A DNA stretch of 64,000 bases from JANJTY01 sp038257155 (GTDB lineage Bacteria; Pseudomonadota; Gammaproteobacteria; Xanthomonadales; Xanthomonadaceae). The stretch is from assembly GCA_038257155.1 (NCBI GenBank), contig JBBSJP010000013.1, positions 34,068-98,067 of the forward strand. Reading direction: 5' to 3'. A program made the position numbers and the translations under genes. The notes below the pieces were generated by a model. That model was not told where the DNA came from and did no database searches. It saw only the letters and a program-made list of their open reading frames with translations. Shown here piece after piece: positions 25,374 through 33,950 of this stretch (within the stretch, counting starts at the first letter, position 1; each line of letters begins with the position of its first letter).

Positions 25374-27215
25374 TCAGAACACCAGGGTCAGCTCGTTCGA
25401 GCAGGAGGTCGTCGAACCGGCGTTGCATACCTTGTAGGTCAGCGAACCGCTACCCTTGAAGTTGGTCTGGTCGACATAGCTGCTGCCGCCAACGGTGGCG
25501 ATCTTGCTGCCTTCGCGGAAAACGTCGACATTGCCACCGGCCGAGCCGCTCCAGTCGAGCGAGGAGCGCCAGCGGCCCTGCACCTTCGACGCGGTGCCGC
25601 TCAGGCTGAAGCCTGTGCCGGGATCGCCCGGGTCACCAGGATCACTGCCGCCGCCGGTCAGGTGCGCTTCGACCTGCGGGAAGTAGCCCGCCAGGGCGCC
25701 GTCCACGGTGCGGTTGCTGTTGCTGTCGCAGACGTTGTTGAGGTTGCTTCCACAGGCGCCATACAGCTGGCCGACGATCTGGCCGCTGCTGTTCAGCACG
25801 GGCGAGCCCGAGCTGCCGCCCTCGGTCGCACCGTAATTGTCGGTGCTGTAGATGTAGGTGCCGCGCGGCAGCGTGCCGCAAACCCCGGCCGTGGTGTTGA
25901 CCCGCTGCTCTGAGTAAGCCTGCGGCGCACCCTGCGGATGGCTGATGCGGTGCAGCTGGGTATTGGCCGTGTTCGCCACTGGCGCACTGCTCCAGCCCAT
26001 CCGGTAGGCACCTGTCGGCAGGCTGGAATTCAGTCGCAGCAGGGTGAAATCACCGGTGCGGCTGGTCGCCAGGATACTGGCGCCAACTTCACTGGCACGT
26101 CCTTGCACTTCCCAGGCGCCGCTGCAGGAACTGGTGCCACAGGAAACAGTGTGGTTCCAATAGACCTCGAGCGAACCGGCTTCGCTGCCCTTGCTCAGGC
26201 AGTGGTTGGCAGTCAGGAACATCGGGTCGCCGGCAGTGTTGTCGATCAGGCCGCCGGTGCAGATGTAGTAGCCACCGCCCGAGCGGTACAACATGGCCGC
26301 GATGGCCTTGCGCAGGTTGTTGATCTGACTGTTGCCAGTGCCCTGACAGGCTGCGTTTTGCACGCAGCTGGCATTGACGATGCCACTGGTGCAGTGGGTC
26401 TTGGCCATGGCACCGCCGGCCGCGTTCAGGTCGGAGGCGAGGGCGAAGCGATCGCTGATGTGGCCGATTTCGTCGATACGGAACGCCATGCTTCCCGGGT
26501 GGCCGCTGGCCTTGCCGGACACACGCAGCTGCAGGAAGGCGACATCACCACTCACCAGGTTGGTGGTGAGCTCGCCGCTGCCATTGACGCCGCGCGCCAG
26601 GTAGGGCCCAAAGGCCTCACCGCGCTCGTTGAATACGTAGAGGGCGGCGTTGGATGGCAGATCCAGGCCCGACAGGCCCAGACGCAGGCCCGCTGCGCCG
26701 GGAGATTCCAGCCTCGCGGTCCAGGTGAAGTCGCCGTTACCCATGCTGCGCAGGGCGCCGCGCTGGAACGTCTGGTCGCCGGCCTTCTCGCCGGCATGCG
26801 AGAAGTCGACCTGGTGGCCCACGGGACGCGACAGACCGACCAGATAACGGCGTTCCTCATGCTTCAGGCTCGCGCACTCGGCGCAGTCGATCATGCCGAG
26901 CGAGAATTGCTCCTCGCGGGTCAGTTCGATCGCCATGCCGGCAGACTTGGGCAGCAGATGCGACGCGCCATTGTGCAGCCAGGCGTTCAAGTCGATCATT
27001 TCATCGAGATAGGTCGCGCTCGACTTGAGCATCGGCACGCTGCGACCCGGCATCGAGGCATAGTCACCGGCAGCGACGCTTTCGGTAGTGTCCAGGGAGC
27101 CCGCGCTGCCCTTGTTACAGGCTTCGAAGCGTTCTGGCGAAGGGAGGCTGGCGCTGGCGCCGAGACTGAGGCCGGCAAGCGCGCAGGCGGCAGCCAACAA
27201 GGAGGACTTTCGCAT
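25374..27215 (-). CDS. secreted trypsin-like serine protease (lysyl endopeptidase type)
   Basis: 613 residues from the ATG at 27215, with signal peptide MRKSSLLAAACALAGLSLGASA. A long propeptide region of about 270 residues precedes the protease domain, which carries the full catalytic triad: His in FLTANHCLS (about 337), Asp in GDFTLLRL (about 385) and Ser in GATEGGSSGSPV (about 468). Paired cysteines (SGIVNASCVQNAACQGTG, ACGSNLNNVCDSNSNRTVDG) and the general layout resemble Achromobacter/Lysobacter lysyl endopeptidases. After a Gly/Asp/Pro linker (DPGDPGDPGTG) comes a fibronectin III-like domain of about 80 residues ending SCSNELTLVF. It sits inside the purine catabolism genes but has no evident link to them. 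Confidence 0.88.
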   Translation of the reverse strand: MRKSSLLAAACALAGLSLGASASLPSPERFEACNKGSAGSLDTTESVAAGDYASMPGRSVPMLKSSATYLDEMIDLNAWLHNGASHLLPKSAGMAIELTREEQFSLGMIDCAECASLKHEERRYLVGLSRPVGHQVDFSHAGEKAGDQTFQRGALRSMGNGDFTWTARLESPGAAGLRLGLSGLDLPSNAALYVFNERGEAFGPYLARGVNGSGELTTNLVSGDVAFLQLRVSGKASGHPGSMAFRIDEIGHISDRFALASDLNAAGGAMAKTHCTSGIVNASCVQNAACQGTGNSQINNLRKAIAAMLYRSGGGYYICTGGLIDNTAGDPMFLTANHCLSKGSEAGSLEVYWNHTVSCGTSSCSGAWEVQGRASEVGASILATSRTGDFTLLRLNSSLPTGAYRMGWSSAPVANTANTQLHRISHPQGAPQAYSEQRVNTTAGVCGTLPRGTYIYSTDNYGATEGGSSGSPVLNSSGQIVGQLYGACGSNLNNVCDSNSNRTVDGALAGYFPQVEAHLTGGGSDPGDPGDPGTGFSLSGTASKVQGRWRSSLDWSGSAGGNVDVFREGSKIATVGGSSYVDQTNFKGSGSLTYKVCNAGSTTSCSNELTLVF

Positions 27216-27589
27216 CAGTGTGTTCCTTTTGCGTGTTTCGGTGGGGATAGTTCGGTTTCCGCCCGATCCTTCCGTCCCGTCCCTGAACATGGGCGTCCCG
27301 TTCCAGCGTTGCGAACCCCTGTCCGCCCTCCCTCGCTGGCCGCCCCTCCCGGCGGTAATCCGGCCCCAACCGGGGCACGGCTGCATCCTGCCTTGCGCGT
27401 TTCAAGCATCAAAACTGTGAACCGCCGCACGCCGGATTGTGAACAACTGTTAAGCAGTTGGCAAATCGCAGCTGAATGCGGCGACACGAATGATCAGGGC
27501 TTGCGGCGTCCGGACACCGTGCGGGGCGCCACACAGGAACGCTGAAGGCGGCTGAGCCTGTCGGTGCGGGGAGCGGGGATTGCCCGCGC
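27216..27589. other. intergenic leader region of the protease gene
   Basis: About 375 bases between hydroxyisourate hydrolase and the protease. On the minus strand a candidate promoter lies at 27436-27464, and an AACTGCTTAACAGTT partial dyad lies within it. That would give a leader of roughly 210 bases. No riboswitch or small gene was recognised. Confidence 0.4.
27436..27464 (-). promoter_or_regulatory. candidate sigma-70 promoter for the serine protease gene
   Basis: On the minus strand TTGCCA (27459-27464) and CACAAT (27436-27441) are separated by 17 bases. The -35 matches five of six consensus bases and the -10 four of six. It is about 220 bases from the start codon, so the assignment is tentative. 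Confidence 0.35.
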
Positions 27590-27943
27590 TCAGCTGCCGC
27601 GATACGTGCTGTAGGACCAGGGCGAAACCAGCAGGGGCACATGGTAGTGCGCAGCGGGATCGGCAATGCCGAAGCGCAGCACCACCACGTCGAGGAAGCG
27701 CGGTTCGGCCAGCACGACGCCTGTGGCGGCAAAGTAGTCCCCGACCGCGAACGCCAGCTCGTACTCGCCGGCGCGCAGGGCCGCGCCATCCAGCAGGGGA
27801 GCATCACAGCGCCCATCCGCATTGCTGCGGAACTGCCCCAGGGCGATGCGTTGGTCACCATCGCGGCGATGCAGGGAAATGCCGATGCCGGCGCCGGGAC
27901 GGCCGTTCGCGGTGTCGAGGATATGCGTAGTCAGCTTGCCCAT
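27590..27943 (-). CDS. uraH: 5-hydroxyisourate hydrolase
   Basis: 117-residue transthyretin-like enzyme that hydrolyses 5-hydroxyisourate, the product of urate oxidation. Signature elements are the N-terminal LTTHILDTANGRPG, the central GRCDAPLL and the C-terminal tetrapeptide YRGS that marks hydrolases rather than vertebrate transthyretin. The C-terminal FGIADPAAHYHVPLLVSPWS stretch is also typical. The ATG at 27943 is preceded by GGGAGC and lies nine bases after the adenine deaminase stop, so the two are cotranscribed. No OHCU decarboxylase gene, the next step, is in the window. Confidence 0.95.
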   Translation of the reverse strand: MGKLTTHILDTANGRPGAGIGISLHRRDGDQRIALGQFRSNADGRCDAPLLDGAALRAGEYELAFAVGDYFAATGVVLAEPRFLDVVVLRFGIADPAAHYHVPLLVSPWSYSTYRGS

Positions 27944-27952
27944 CTGCGCTCC

Positions 27953-28981
27953 CTAGATGCGTACGCGGGCATCGTCGCAATAGCCGGCGAGTCGGTCCAG
28001 ATCGGCACGCTTTGCCTCCGCGCTGGCGAAGCTGCCTTGCAGGCTGTTGCGCGCCAGGACAGCGAGCTGTTCGCGCGTCAGGCGCAGCGCTTCGGCGGTC
28101 TCGACAAAGTTCTGGTTCACGTAGCCGCCAAAGTAGGCCGGGTCATCGGAGTTGATCGTGGCAGCCATTCCCAGCTCAAGCATGCGGCCCAGGTTGTGCT
28201 GGGCCAGGTCCTTGAACACGCAGAGCTTGACGTTCGACAGGGGACACACGGTGAGCGGGATGCGCTCGGCCACCAGGCGCTGCACCAGTCGCTCATCCCT
28301 GAGCGACTGCACGCCATGGTCGATGCGCTCCACCTTCAGCACGTCGAGCGCGCTCCAGATGTATTCGGGTGGGCCTTCCTCGCCGGCGTGCGCAACCGCG
28401 CGCAGGCCGAGGCGGCGGGCCTCGGCAAATACCCGCGCGAACTTCTCGGGCGGATGCCCGACCTCGCTCGAATCCAGCCCCACACCGATGAACTGGCCGA
28501 GGAACGGCTTGGCCTGCTCCAGGGTTTCGAACGCCGCCTCCTCGCTGAGATGCCGCAGGAAGCACAGGATCAGCTCGGCGCGCAGGCCCAGCTCCGACTG
28601 GGCCTTGTCGGCGGCCAGTCGCAGTCCGCGGATCACGGTCTCGAAAGCAATGCCGCGTTCGGTATGGGTCTGCGGATCGAAGAACAGCTCGGCATGGATT
28701 ACCCGGTCGGCGTGCGCGCGCTGGAAATACGCCCAGGCCATGTCGAAGAAATCCTGCTCGGTGATCAGCACGCTGGCACCGGCATAGTAGATGTCGAGAA
28801 AGCTCTGCAGGTCGGTGAAGGCATAAGCCGCGCGCAGTGCTTCGACGCTCGGGTAGGCCAGCGCGATGCCGTTGCGCTGTGCCAGGGCAAAGATCAATTC
28901 CGGCTCGAGCGAGCCCTCGATATGCAGGTGCAACTCGGCCTTGGGCAGGCCGCGGGCGAAATCGGATGGCGAGGGGTTCAT
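27953..28981 (-). CDS. adenine deaminase of the adenosine deaminase superfamily
   Basis: 342 residues. Metal and substrate motifs of the adenosine deaminase fold are present: ELHLHIEGSLEPE, AVAHAGEEGPPEYIWSAL, ERIDHGVQSL, TVCPLSNVKL and NSDDPAYFGGYV. The segment VIHAELFFDPQTHTERGI is the version seen in bacterial and yeast adenine deaminases, whereas adenosine deaminases have a YxEvRFaP-type strand. I therefore favour adenine to hypoxanthine conversion. That fits the neighbours: hypoxanthine is the substrate of the divergently encoded xanthine dehydrogenase. It could still be annotated as add in databases. Confidence 0.9.
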   Translation of the reverse strand: MNPSPSDFARGLPKAELHLHIEGSLEPELIFALAQRNGIALAYPSVEALRAAYAFTDLQSFLDIYYAGASVLITEQDFFDMAWAYFQRAHADRVIHAELFFDPQTHTERGIAFETVIRGLRLAADKAQSELGLRAELILCFLRHLSEEAAFETLEQAKPFLGQFIGVGLDSSEVGHPPEKFARVFAEARRLGLRAVAHAGEEGPPEYIWSALDVLKVERIDHGVQSLRDERLVQRLVAERIPLTVCPLSNVKLCVFKDLAQHNLGRMLELGMAATINSDDPAYFGGYVNQNFVETAEALRLTREQLAVLARNSLQGSFASAEAKRADLDRLAGYCDDARVRI

Positions 28982-29092
28982 GAGTGTGGGTCCGACAGTG
29001 TCGTTGGGTGGAGTTTGCCCGAAGCGCGAGCCTGAAGCAGGACTGCGACGCCCGGCTACGAGATTTCAGCCCATCGCGCTACCCTGCGCGGC

Positions 29093-30454
29093 ATGAGCGA
29101 AGTCCCCAGCTTTCACCTGAACGGTCAACTCGTGGCACTCGATGGCTGCGTGCCAACCCAGTCACTGCTGCGCTGGTTGAATGCGCGTGCCCTGCACGGC
29201 AGCAAGGAGGGCTGCGGCGATGGTGACTGCGGCGCCTGCACCGTCGTGCTGCTGGAAACCGATGCCGCGGGCGAGGCGCGCTGGCGGGCGGTGAACAGTT
29301 GCCTGATGCCGCTTGGGTGCCTGCCCGGCCGGCAGGTGCGGACTGTTGAAGGACTGGCGCAGGGTCAGGTGCTGCATCCGGTACAGCAGGCCATGGTTGA
29401 TTGCGCCGGTTCGCAGTGCGGCTACTGCACGCCGGGTTTCGTGATGAGCCTTTTCGCCGGGCAGCAGAATGGCGAGCTGGCTGATGCCTGCATCGAAGGC
29501 AATCTGTGTCGTTGCACCGGCTACCGGCCAATCCGCGCGGCGATGCAGGTTCTGCGCGAACAGCCGTCAGCGAGCAACGAGTTTCACGTCGAAACACACA
29601 CGCTGGGCGCAGCGCGGTTGGCGCAGTTCCACAGCCCCGTGGCGCTGGCCGAGGCGCTGGCGCTGAAGGCCCAGCATCCTGAAGCGGCGTGGATCGCTGG
29701 GGCCACGGATCTTGGTGTTGACTTGAGTCGCGGCAAAGCTGTGGCGGAGGCCTTCATATCTCTCGATCGGATCGCTGAACTGCAGGCGCTGGAAATTGGA
29801 GCCGACGTGGTGCGTATCGGCGCCGGCGTCAGCCTGTCGCGCATGGAGACCGAATTGGCCGGCGTGTTCCCGGCGCTGGACCAGATGCTGCACTGGTTCG
29901 CAGCGCGCCAGGTGCGCAACCGCGCCACCGTCGGCGGCAATCTCGGCTCGGCCTCGCCAATTGGTGATCTGCTGCCGGTATTGCTGGCTCTGGAGGCGCG
30001 CATTGAGCTGGCTGGTCCCCAGGGCTGGCGCTGGCTTGATGCGCAGGACTTCTTCCTCGACTACCGCAAGACTGCGCGCGCGGCCGACGAGCTGGTCGTC
30101 GCCGTGGAGATTCCACGCCGCGTCGGCCTGCAGAACGCCAGCCTGAAGCTGGCCAAACGGCCGAGCGACGATATCAGCACGGTGGCGGCAAGCTTTGCCC
30201 TGCTGCGCGAGGCCGATGGCACGGTGCGCCACGCGCGCCTGGCCTATGGCGGCGTCGCGGCGACTCCGAAGCGCGCCCATGACGTGGAAGACTTCCTGTT
30301 CGGCCGGGTCCTCGATCAGGCCACGGTCGATGCGGCTTGTACCATGCTGGAGGCCAGCTTCCAGCCGCTCGACGACCATCGCGCGAGCGCGGCCTATCGG
30401 CGTGCACTGTGTGGAAATCTGTTCGCAAAGTTCGTGGCGGGATTGCCATCATGA
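29093..30454 (+). CDS. xdhA: xanthine dehydrogenase small subunit (2Fe-2S and FAD)
   Basis: 453 residues. The N-terminal ferredoxin-like domain carries GCGDGDCGACTV and its follow-up cysteine, and the second iron-sulfur domain carries SQCGYCTPGF and NLCRCTGYRP. The FAD-binding domain has AGATDLGVDLSR and the RNRATVGGNLGSASPIGDLLP signature (about 278-298); the CO-dehydrogenase flavoprotein C-terminal domain ends the protein. XdhA transfers electrons from the molybdenum site in XdhB to NAD+. The ATG at 29093 opens MSEVPSFHLNGQLV. Its stop overlaps the xdhB start by four bases (ATGA). The gene is divergent from adenine deaminase, with 111 bases between the starts. Confidence 0.96.
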   Translation: MSEVPSFHLNGQLVALDGCVPTQSLLRWLNARALHGSKEGCGDGDCGACTVVLLETDAAGEARWRAVNSCLMPLGCLPGRQVRTVEGLAQGQVLHPVQQAMVDCAGSQCGYCTPGFVMSLFAGQQNGELADACIEGNLCRCTGYRPIRAAMQVLREQPSASNEFHVETHTLGAARLAQFHSPVALAEALALKAQHPEAAWIAGATDLGVDLSRGKAVAEAFISLDRIAELQALEIGADVVRIGAGVSLSRMETELAGVFPALDQMLHWFAARQVRNRATVGGNLGSASPIGDLLPVLLALEARIELAGPQGWRWLDAQDFFLDYRKTARAADELVVAVEIPRRVGLQNASLKLAKRPSDDISTVAASFALLREADGTVRHARLAYGGVAATPKRAHDVEDFLFGRVLDQATVDAACTMLEASFQPLDDHRASAAYRRALCGNLFAKFVAGLPS

Positions 30455-32748
30455 GCGCCGCGCACGAATCCGCCGTCGGCCACGTAACCGGCCGCGCGGT
30501 CTACACCGACGAGCAGCACGCACCAGCCAACCAGCTCAGCCTGTATCCGGTGCAGGCGCCACATGCGCACGCGCGAATAGACGCGCTGGATGCGCGCGAG
30601 GCGCGCGCCATGCCCGGCGTCGTGGCGGTGATAACCGCGGCCGACATTCCCGGAGAAAACGACACCGGCGCGATCCTGCACGACGAACCGCTGATCCCCG
30701 CCGACCTTGTCAGCTACCACGGTCAGGCCGTGGCCTGGGTATTGGCCGAAAGCGAAGACCAGGCGCGCGCTGCGGCGCAGGCAGTACGGGCCGAGTACAC
30801 GCCGCTGCCGGCAATCCTCGACATTGCGGCAGCCATCGCTGCGCAGGCCTTCCATCGGCCGCCGGCGCAGGTGGCCTGCGGCGATGCCGCGGCCGCATTG
30901 GGCGCGGCGCAGCATCGTGTCGACGGCGAGATCAGCATCGGCGGGCAGGACCATTTCTATCTGGAAACCCACACCAGTTGGGTGCAGATCGATTCCGAGG
31001 GCCTGGTGCAGATCGTCGCCTCCACCCAGCATCCCAGCGAAACCCAGCACATCGTCGCGCGGGTGCTGGGCCTCGCCTCCAATCGCGTGGTCTGTCGCTG
31101 CCTGCGCATGGGCGGCGGCTTCGGTGGCAAGGAGACCCAGGCCAATGCCTTCGCCGCGGTGGCCGCGATCGGTGCCCAGCTCAGTGGCCGGCCGGTGCGC
31201 ATCAAGCTGCCGCGCAGTCTCGACATGCAGCTCACTGGCAAGCGCCATCCGTTCTTTGCGCGCTACCAGGCGGGTTTCGATGACGCGGGTCAGTTGCTGG
31301 CACTGCAGGTGGACCTGTTCGCCGACGGCGGCTGGAGCTGCGACCTTTCACCACCGGTGCTGATGCGCGCCATGGTGCATGTCGACAACGCCTACTTCTG
31401 CGCCAACACCTGCATCACCGGGCTGATCTGCAAGACCAACCTGCCTTCGAACACGGCGTTCCGCGGTTTCGGTGGGCCGCAGGGCATGCTGGTGGGCGAG
31501 GAAGTCATGGACCGCATTGCGCGTCACCTCGGCCTGCCGCCGGAGGTGGTGCGCGAGCGCAATTTCTATCGATCCGACGCCGGCCAGCTCACGCCATACG
31601 GACAGCCGGTGGCCGACAACCATCTCGCCGCGCTGTGGCAGCAGCTCAAGCACGATGCTGACTTCGACGCGCGCCGCAGCGAGATCGTCGCGTTCAATGC
31701 TTCACACCCACAGACCAAGCGAGGACTGGCGATCACGCCGGTAAAGTTCGGCATCAGCTTCAACAAGACCGAGTACAACCAGGCCGGCGCCCTGGTGCAC
31801 CTCTACGCCGATGGCAGCGTGCAGCTCAACCACGGCGGCACCGAGATGGGCCAGGGTCTGCACAGCAAGATGATCGAAGTCGCGGCGCGCGTGCTGGGCG
31901 TGTCGAAGGCGCATATCCAGATCATGCCGACCAGCACCGACAAGGTGCCGAACACCTCGGCCACCGCTGCCAGCAGTGGCTCGGATCTCAATGGTCAGGC
32001 GGTGAAGGCGGCCTGTGAAACCCTGCTGGCGCGGCTGCGACCGGTCGCGGCCGAATTGCTGCAGGGCGCAGAGGACGATGTGATGTTCGCTGACGATCAC
32101 GCTGCATTGCGCAGCAATCCACTGCGCCGCGTAGCGTTTGCGGCACTCACCCAGGCGGCCTACTGCGCGCGCGTCAGCCTCTCCGCGACCGGCTACTACC
32201 GCACACCGCTGATTCATTGGGATCCACTCGCCGGACGCGGCCATCCGTTTTATTACTTCGCCTTCGGTGCGGCGGTGGCGGAAGTGGAGATCTGCGGGCT
32301 GACCGGCGGCTACACCTTGCGGCGGGTCGATCTGCTGCACGATGTGGGTGACTCACTGATCGAAGCCATCGACCGCGGCCAGATCGAGGGCGGCTTCGTA
32401 CAGGGTCTGGGCTGGCTGACCTGCGAGGAACTGCGCACCGGCGCCGATGGCCGGCTGCTGACCGATGCGCCCAGCACCTACAAGATTCCTACCGTGGGCG
32501 AGGTGCCGAACGACTTTCGCCTTGCCTTTTTCGAGCGCCCGGCGCCGCCCAGCGTCGAGGTGATCTTCGGCAGCAAGGCGGTTGGCGAGCCGCCTTTCAT
32601 GCTCGCGCTCGCAGTACGCGAGGCGCTGCGCGATGCGGTGGCGGCCTTCGCAAGCTCGCCGCGCGATGGCGTGGCACTGGCAAGCCCGGCCACGCCCGAA
32701 GCGGTGTGGCGCGCCATCGCCAAGGCACGCGCTGCGACTCATGGATGA
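30451..32748 (+). CDS. xdhB: xanthine dehydrogenase molybdopterin-binding subunit
   Basis: 765 residues, the large catalytic subunit that oxidises hypoxanthine and xanthine to urate. Family motifs include SAVGHVTGRAVYTDE at the N-terminus, GGQDHFYLETH, MGGGFGGKE for cofactor binding, NTAFRGFGGPQGM, GGTEMGQGLHSKM and the catalytic glutamate region GSKAVGEPPFMLA near the end. It starts within the xdhA stop and overlaps xdhC by eight bases, so the three Xdh genes form one tightly coupled unit. Confidence 0.96.
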   Translation: MSAAHESAVGHVTGRAVYTDEQHAPANQLSLYPVQAPHAHARIDALDAREARAMPGVVAVITAADIPGENDTGAILHDEPLIPADLVSYHGQAVAWVLAESEDQARAAAQAVRAEYTPLPAILDIAAAIAAQAFHRPPAQVACGDAAAALGAAQHRVDGEISIGGQDHFYLETHTSWVQIDSEGLVQIVASTQHPSETQHIVARVLGLASNRVVCRCLRMGGGFGGKETQANAFAAVAAIGAQLSGRPVRIKLPRSLDMQLTGKRHPFFARYQAGFDDAGQLLALQVDLFADGGWSCDLSPPVLMRAMVHVDNAYFCANTCITGLICKTNLPSNTAFRGFGGPQGMLVGEEVMDRIARHLGLPPEVVRERNFYRSDAGQLTPYGQPVADNHLAALWQQLKHDADFDARRSEIVAFNASHPQTKRGLAITPVKFGISFNKTEYNQAGALVHLYADGSVQLNHGGTEMGQGLHSKMIEVAARVLGVSKAHIQIMPTSTDKVPNTSATAASSGSDLNGQAVKAACETLLARLRPVAAELLQGAEDDVMFADDHAALRSNPLRRVAFAALTQAAYCARVSLSATGYYRTPLIHWDPLAGRGHPFYYFAFGAAVAEVEICGLTGGYTLRRVDLLHDVGDSLIEAIDRGQIEGGFVQGLGWLTCEELRTGADGRLLTDAPSTYKIPTVGEVPNDFRLAFFERPAPPSVEVIFGSKAVGEPPFMLALAVREALRDAVAAFASSPRDGVALASPATPEAVWRAIAKARAATHG

Positions 32749-33628
32749 GCGACTGTTCGCGCGTCTTGCTGCGAGACTCCCGCTAGAGCCAGTGATCCTG
32801 GCCAGCGTGCTGGAGACGCGCGGCGCCACGCCGCGCAAACCGGGTGCGCGCATGCTGATTGGTGCGGAAGCGTGCGAATTCAGCGTCGGCGGCGGCGAGG
32901 CTGAGGCGCGCGTGGTTGCCGCGGCGCGCGAATTGTTGCGCGCCGGCTATGAGCAGTCGGTGCTGGAGATCGACCTGTCTGGTGGCGCGGGTGCTGCGGG
33001 CATCTGTGGCGGGCATATGCGCATCGCCCTGCGGCGTTGGCAGGCCGATGACGATCTGGAGTTGGCGCAGGACATCGCCGCGACACTCGGGGCGGGCAAC
33101 ACAGCCGAACTGCCCGGCTTCCTGATTGGATTGGGAGCTGCTGATGCACTTTTGCAGCCGGACGTGCGCCTGCTGATCATCGGCGCCGGGCACTGCGGCC
33201 TGGCGCTGTATGACCTGGCTCGGCATCTGGATTTCGAGCTGTGGCTGTTTGATCAGCGGCCGGGCTGCTTCGAGGCCGATCCCTGCCCGCAGGCGCGCGT
33301 GCTGTGCGGCGAGGCCGGCCTGCTGCGCCAGGCGCTGGATACATCGCGAGCAGTGTTTGCCGTGTTGCTGACACGCGATTTCCAGCGCGACCTTGATGCG
33401 CTGGCAGCGCTGGCCGAGTCGCCACCGGCCTTCATCGGCATGATGGGCAGCCGCCGCCGGGTGGCCCAGGTGCGCGCGGCGCTGCCGCTCGGCGCTTCCG
33501 AACTGCGCATTACCGCACCGATCGGAATCGAACTTGCGGCGCAGACTCCGCACGAAATCGCCGTGGGCATCCTTGCGCAATTGATCGCGCAGCGCGCCGC
33601 GCTACCTTCGCAGGAGACATTTCGATGA
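32741..33628 (+). CDS. xdhC: xanthine dehydrogenase accessory protein XdhC
   Basis: 295 residues, a chaperone that binds molybdenum cofactor and supports its sulfuration and insertion into XdhB. The N-terminal domain has LASVLETRGATPRKPGARML and SVGGGEAEARVV. The C-terminal Rossmann-like domain has LLIIGAGHCGLALYDLARHL, FAVLLTRDFQRDLDALAALA and FIGMMGSRRRVAQVR. The start ATG at 32741 overlaps xdhB, and its stop overlaps the following small gene by four bases. Confidence 0.95.
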   Translation: MDERLFARLAARLPLEPVILASVLETRGATPRKPGARMLIGAEACEFSVGGGEAEARVVAAARELLRAGYEQSVLEIDLSGGAGAAGICGGHMRIALRRWQADDDLELAQDIAATLGAGNTAELPGFLIGLGAADALLQPDVRLLIIGAGHCGLALYDLARHLDFELWLFDQRPGCFEADPCPQARVLCGEAGLLRQALDTSRAVFAVLLTRDFQRDLDALAALAESPPAFIGMMGSRRRVAQVRAALPLGASELRITAPIGIELAAQTPHEIAVGILAQLIAQRAALPSQETFR

Positions 33629-33921
33629 GCACCCAACCGACGCCCGACATCCGCCACGAACCGGCACGCAATCGCTTCGTCGCCGAGCTCGACGGCGAAA
33701 TGTGCGTGGTCGACTACCAGCGTGATGGCGCGGTACTGCGCGTGCTGTCGACCCGGGTGCCGCGCGCGGTCGGGGGGCGCGGTATCGCCGCGGCGCTTAC
33801 CGAACAGGTCCTGCAATTTGCCGCTGAGCAGGGTTTGCAGGTCGATCCGGTGTGTTCCTACACCGCTGCCTACCTGCGGCGCTATCCTCGGCCATCCCTT
33901 GCCGGTGCAACCTCTGACTAA
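33625..33921 (+). CDS. small YjdJ-type GNAT family N-acetyltransferase
   Basis: A 98-residue single-domain protein. It matches the short YjdJ/GTLF3B-like acetyltransferase group: FVAELDGEMCVVDYQRDG, then VPRAVGGRGIAAALTEQVL as the acetyl-CoA loop, and VDPVCSYTAAYLRRYP near the end. Human and bacterial members of this size exist, so it is not truncated. It is translationally coupled to xdhC by an ATGA overlap, but a role in purine breakdown is not established. Its target is unknown. Confidence 0.85.
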   Translation: MSTQPTPDIRHEPARNRFVAELDGEMCVVDYQRDGAVLRVLSTRVPRAVGGRGIAAALTEQVLQFAAEQGLQVDPVCSYTAAYLRRYPRPSLAGATSD

Positions 33922-33950
33922 ATCAGAGGTTCCCGGAGCCCGCTGCCGCT

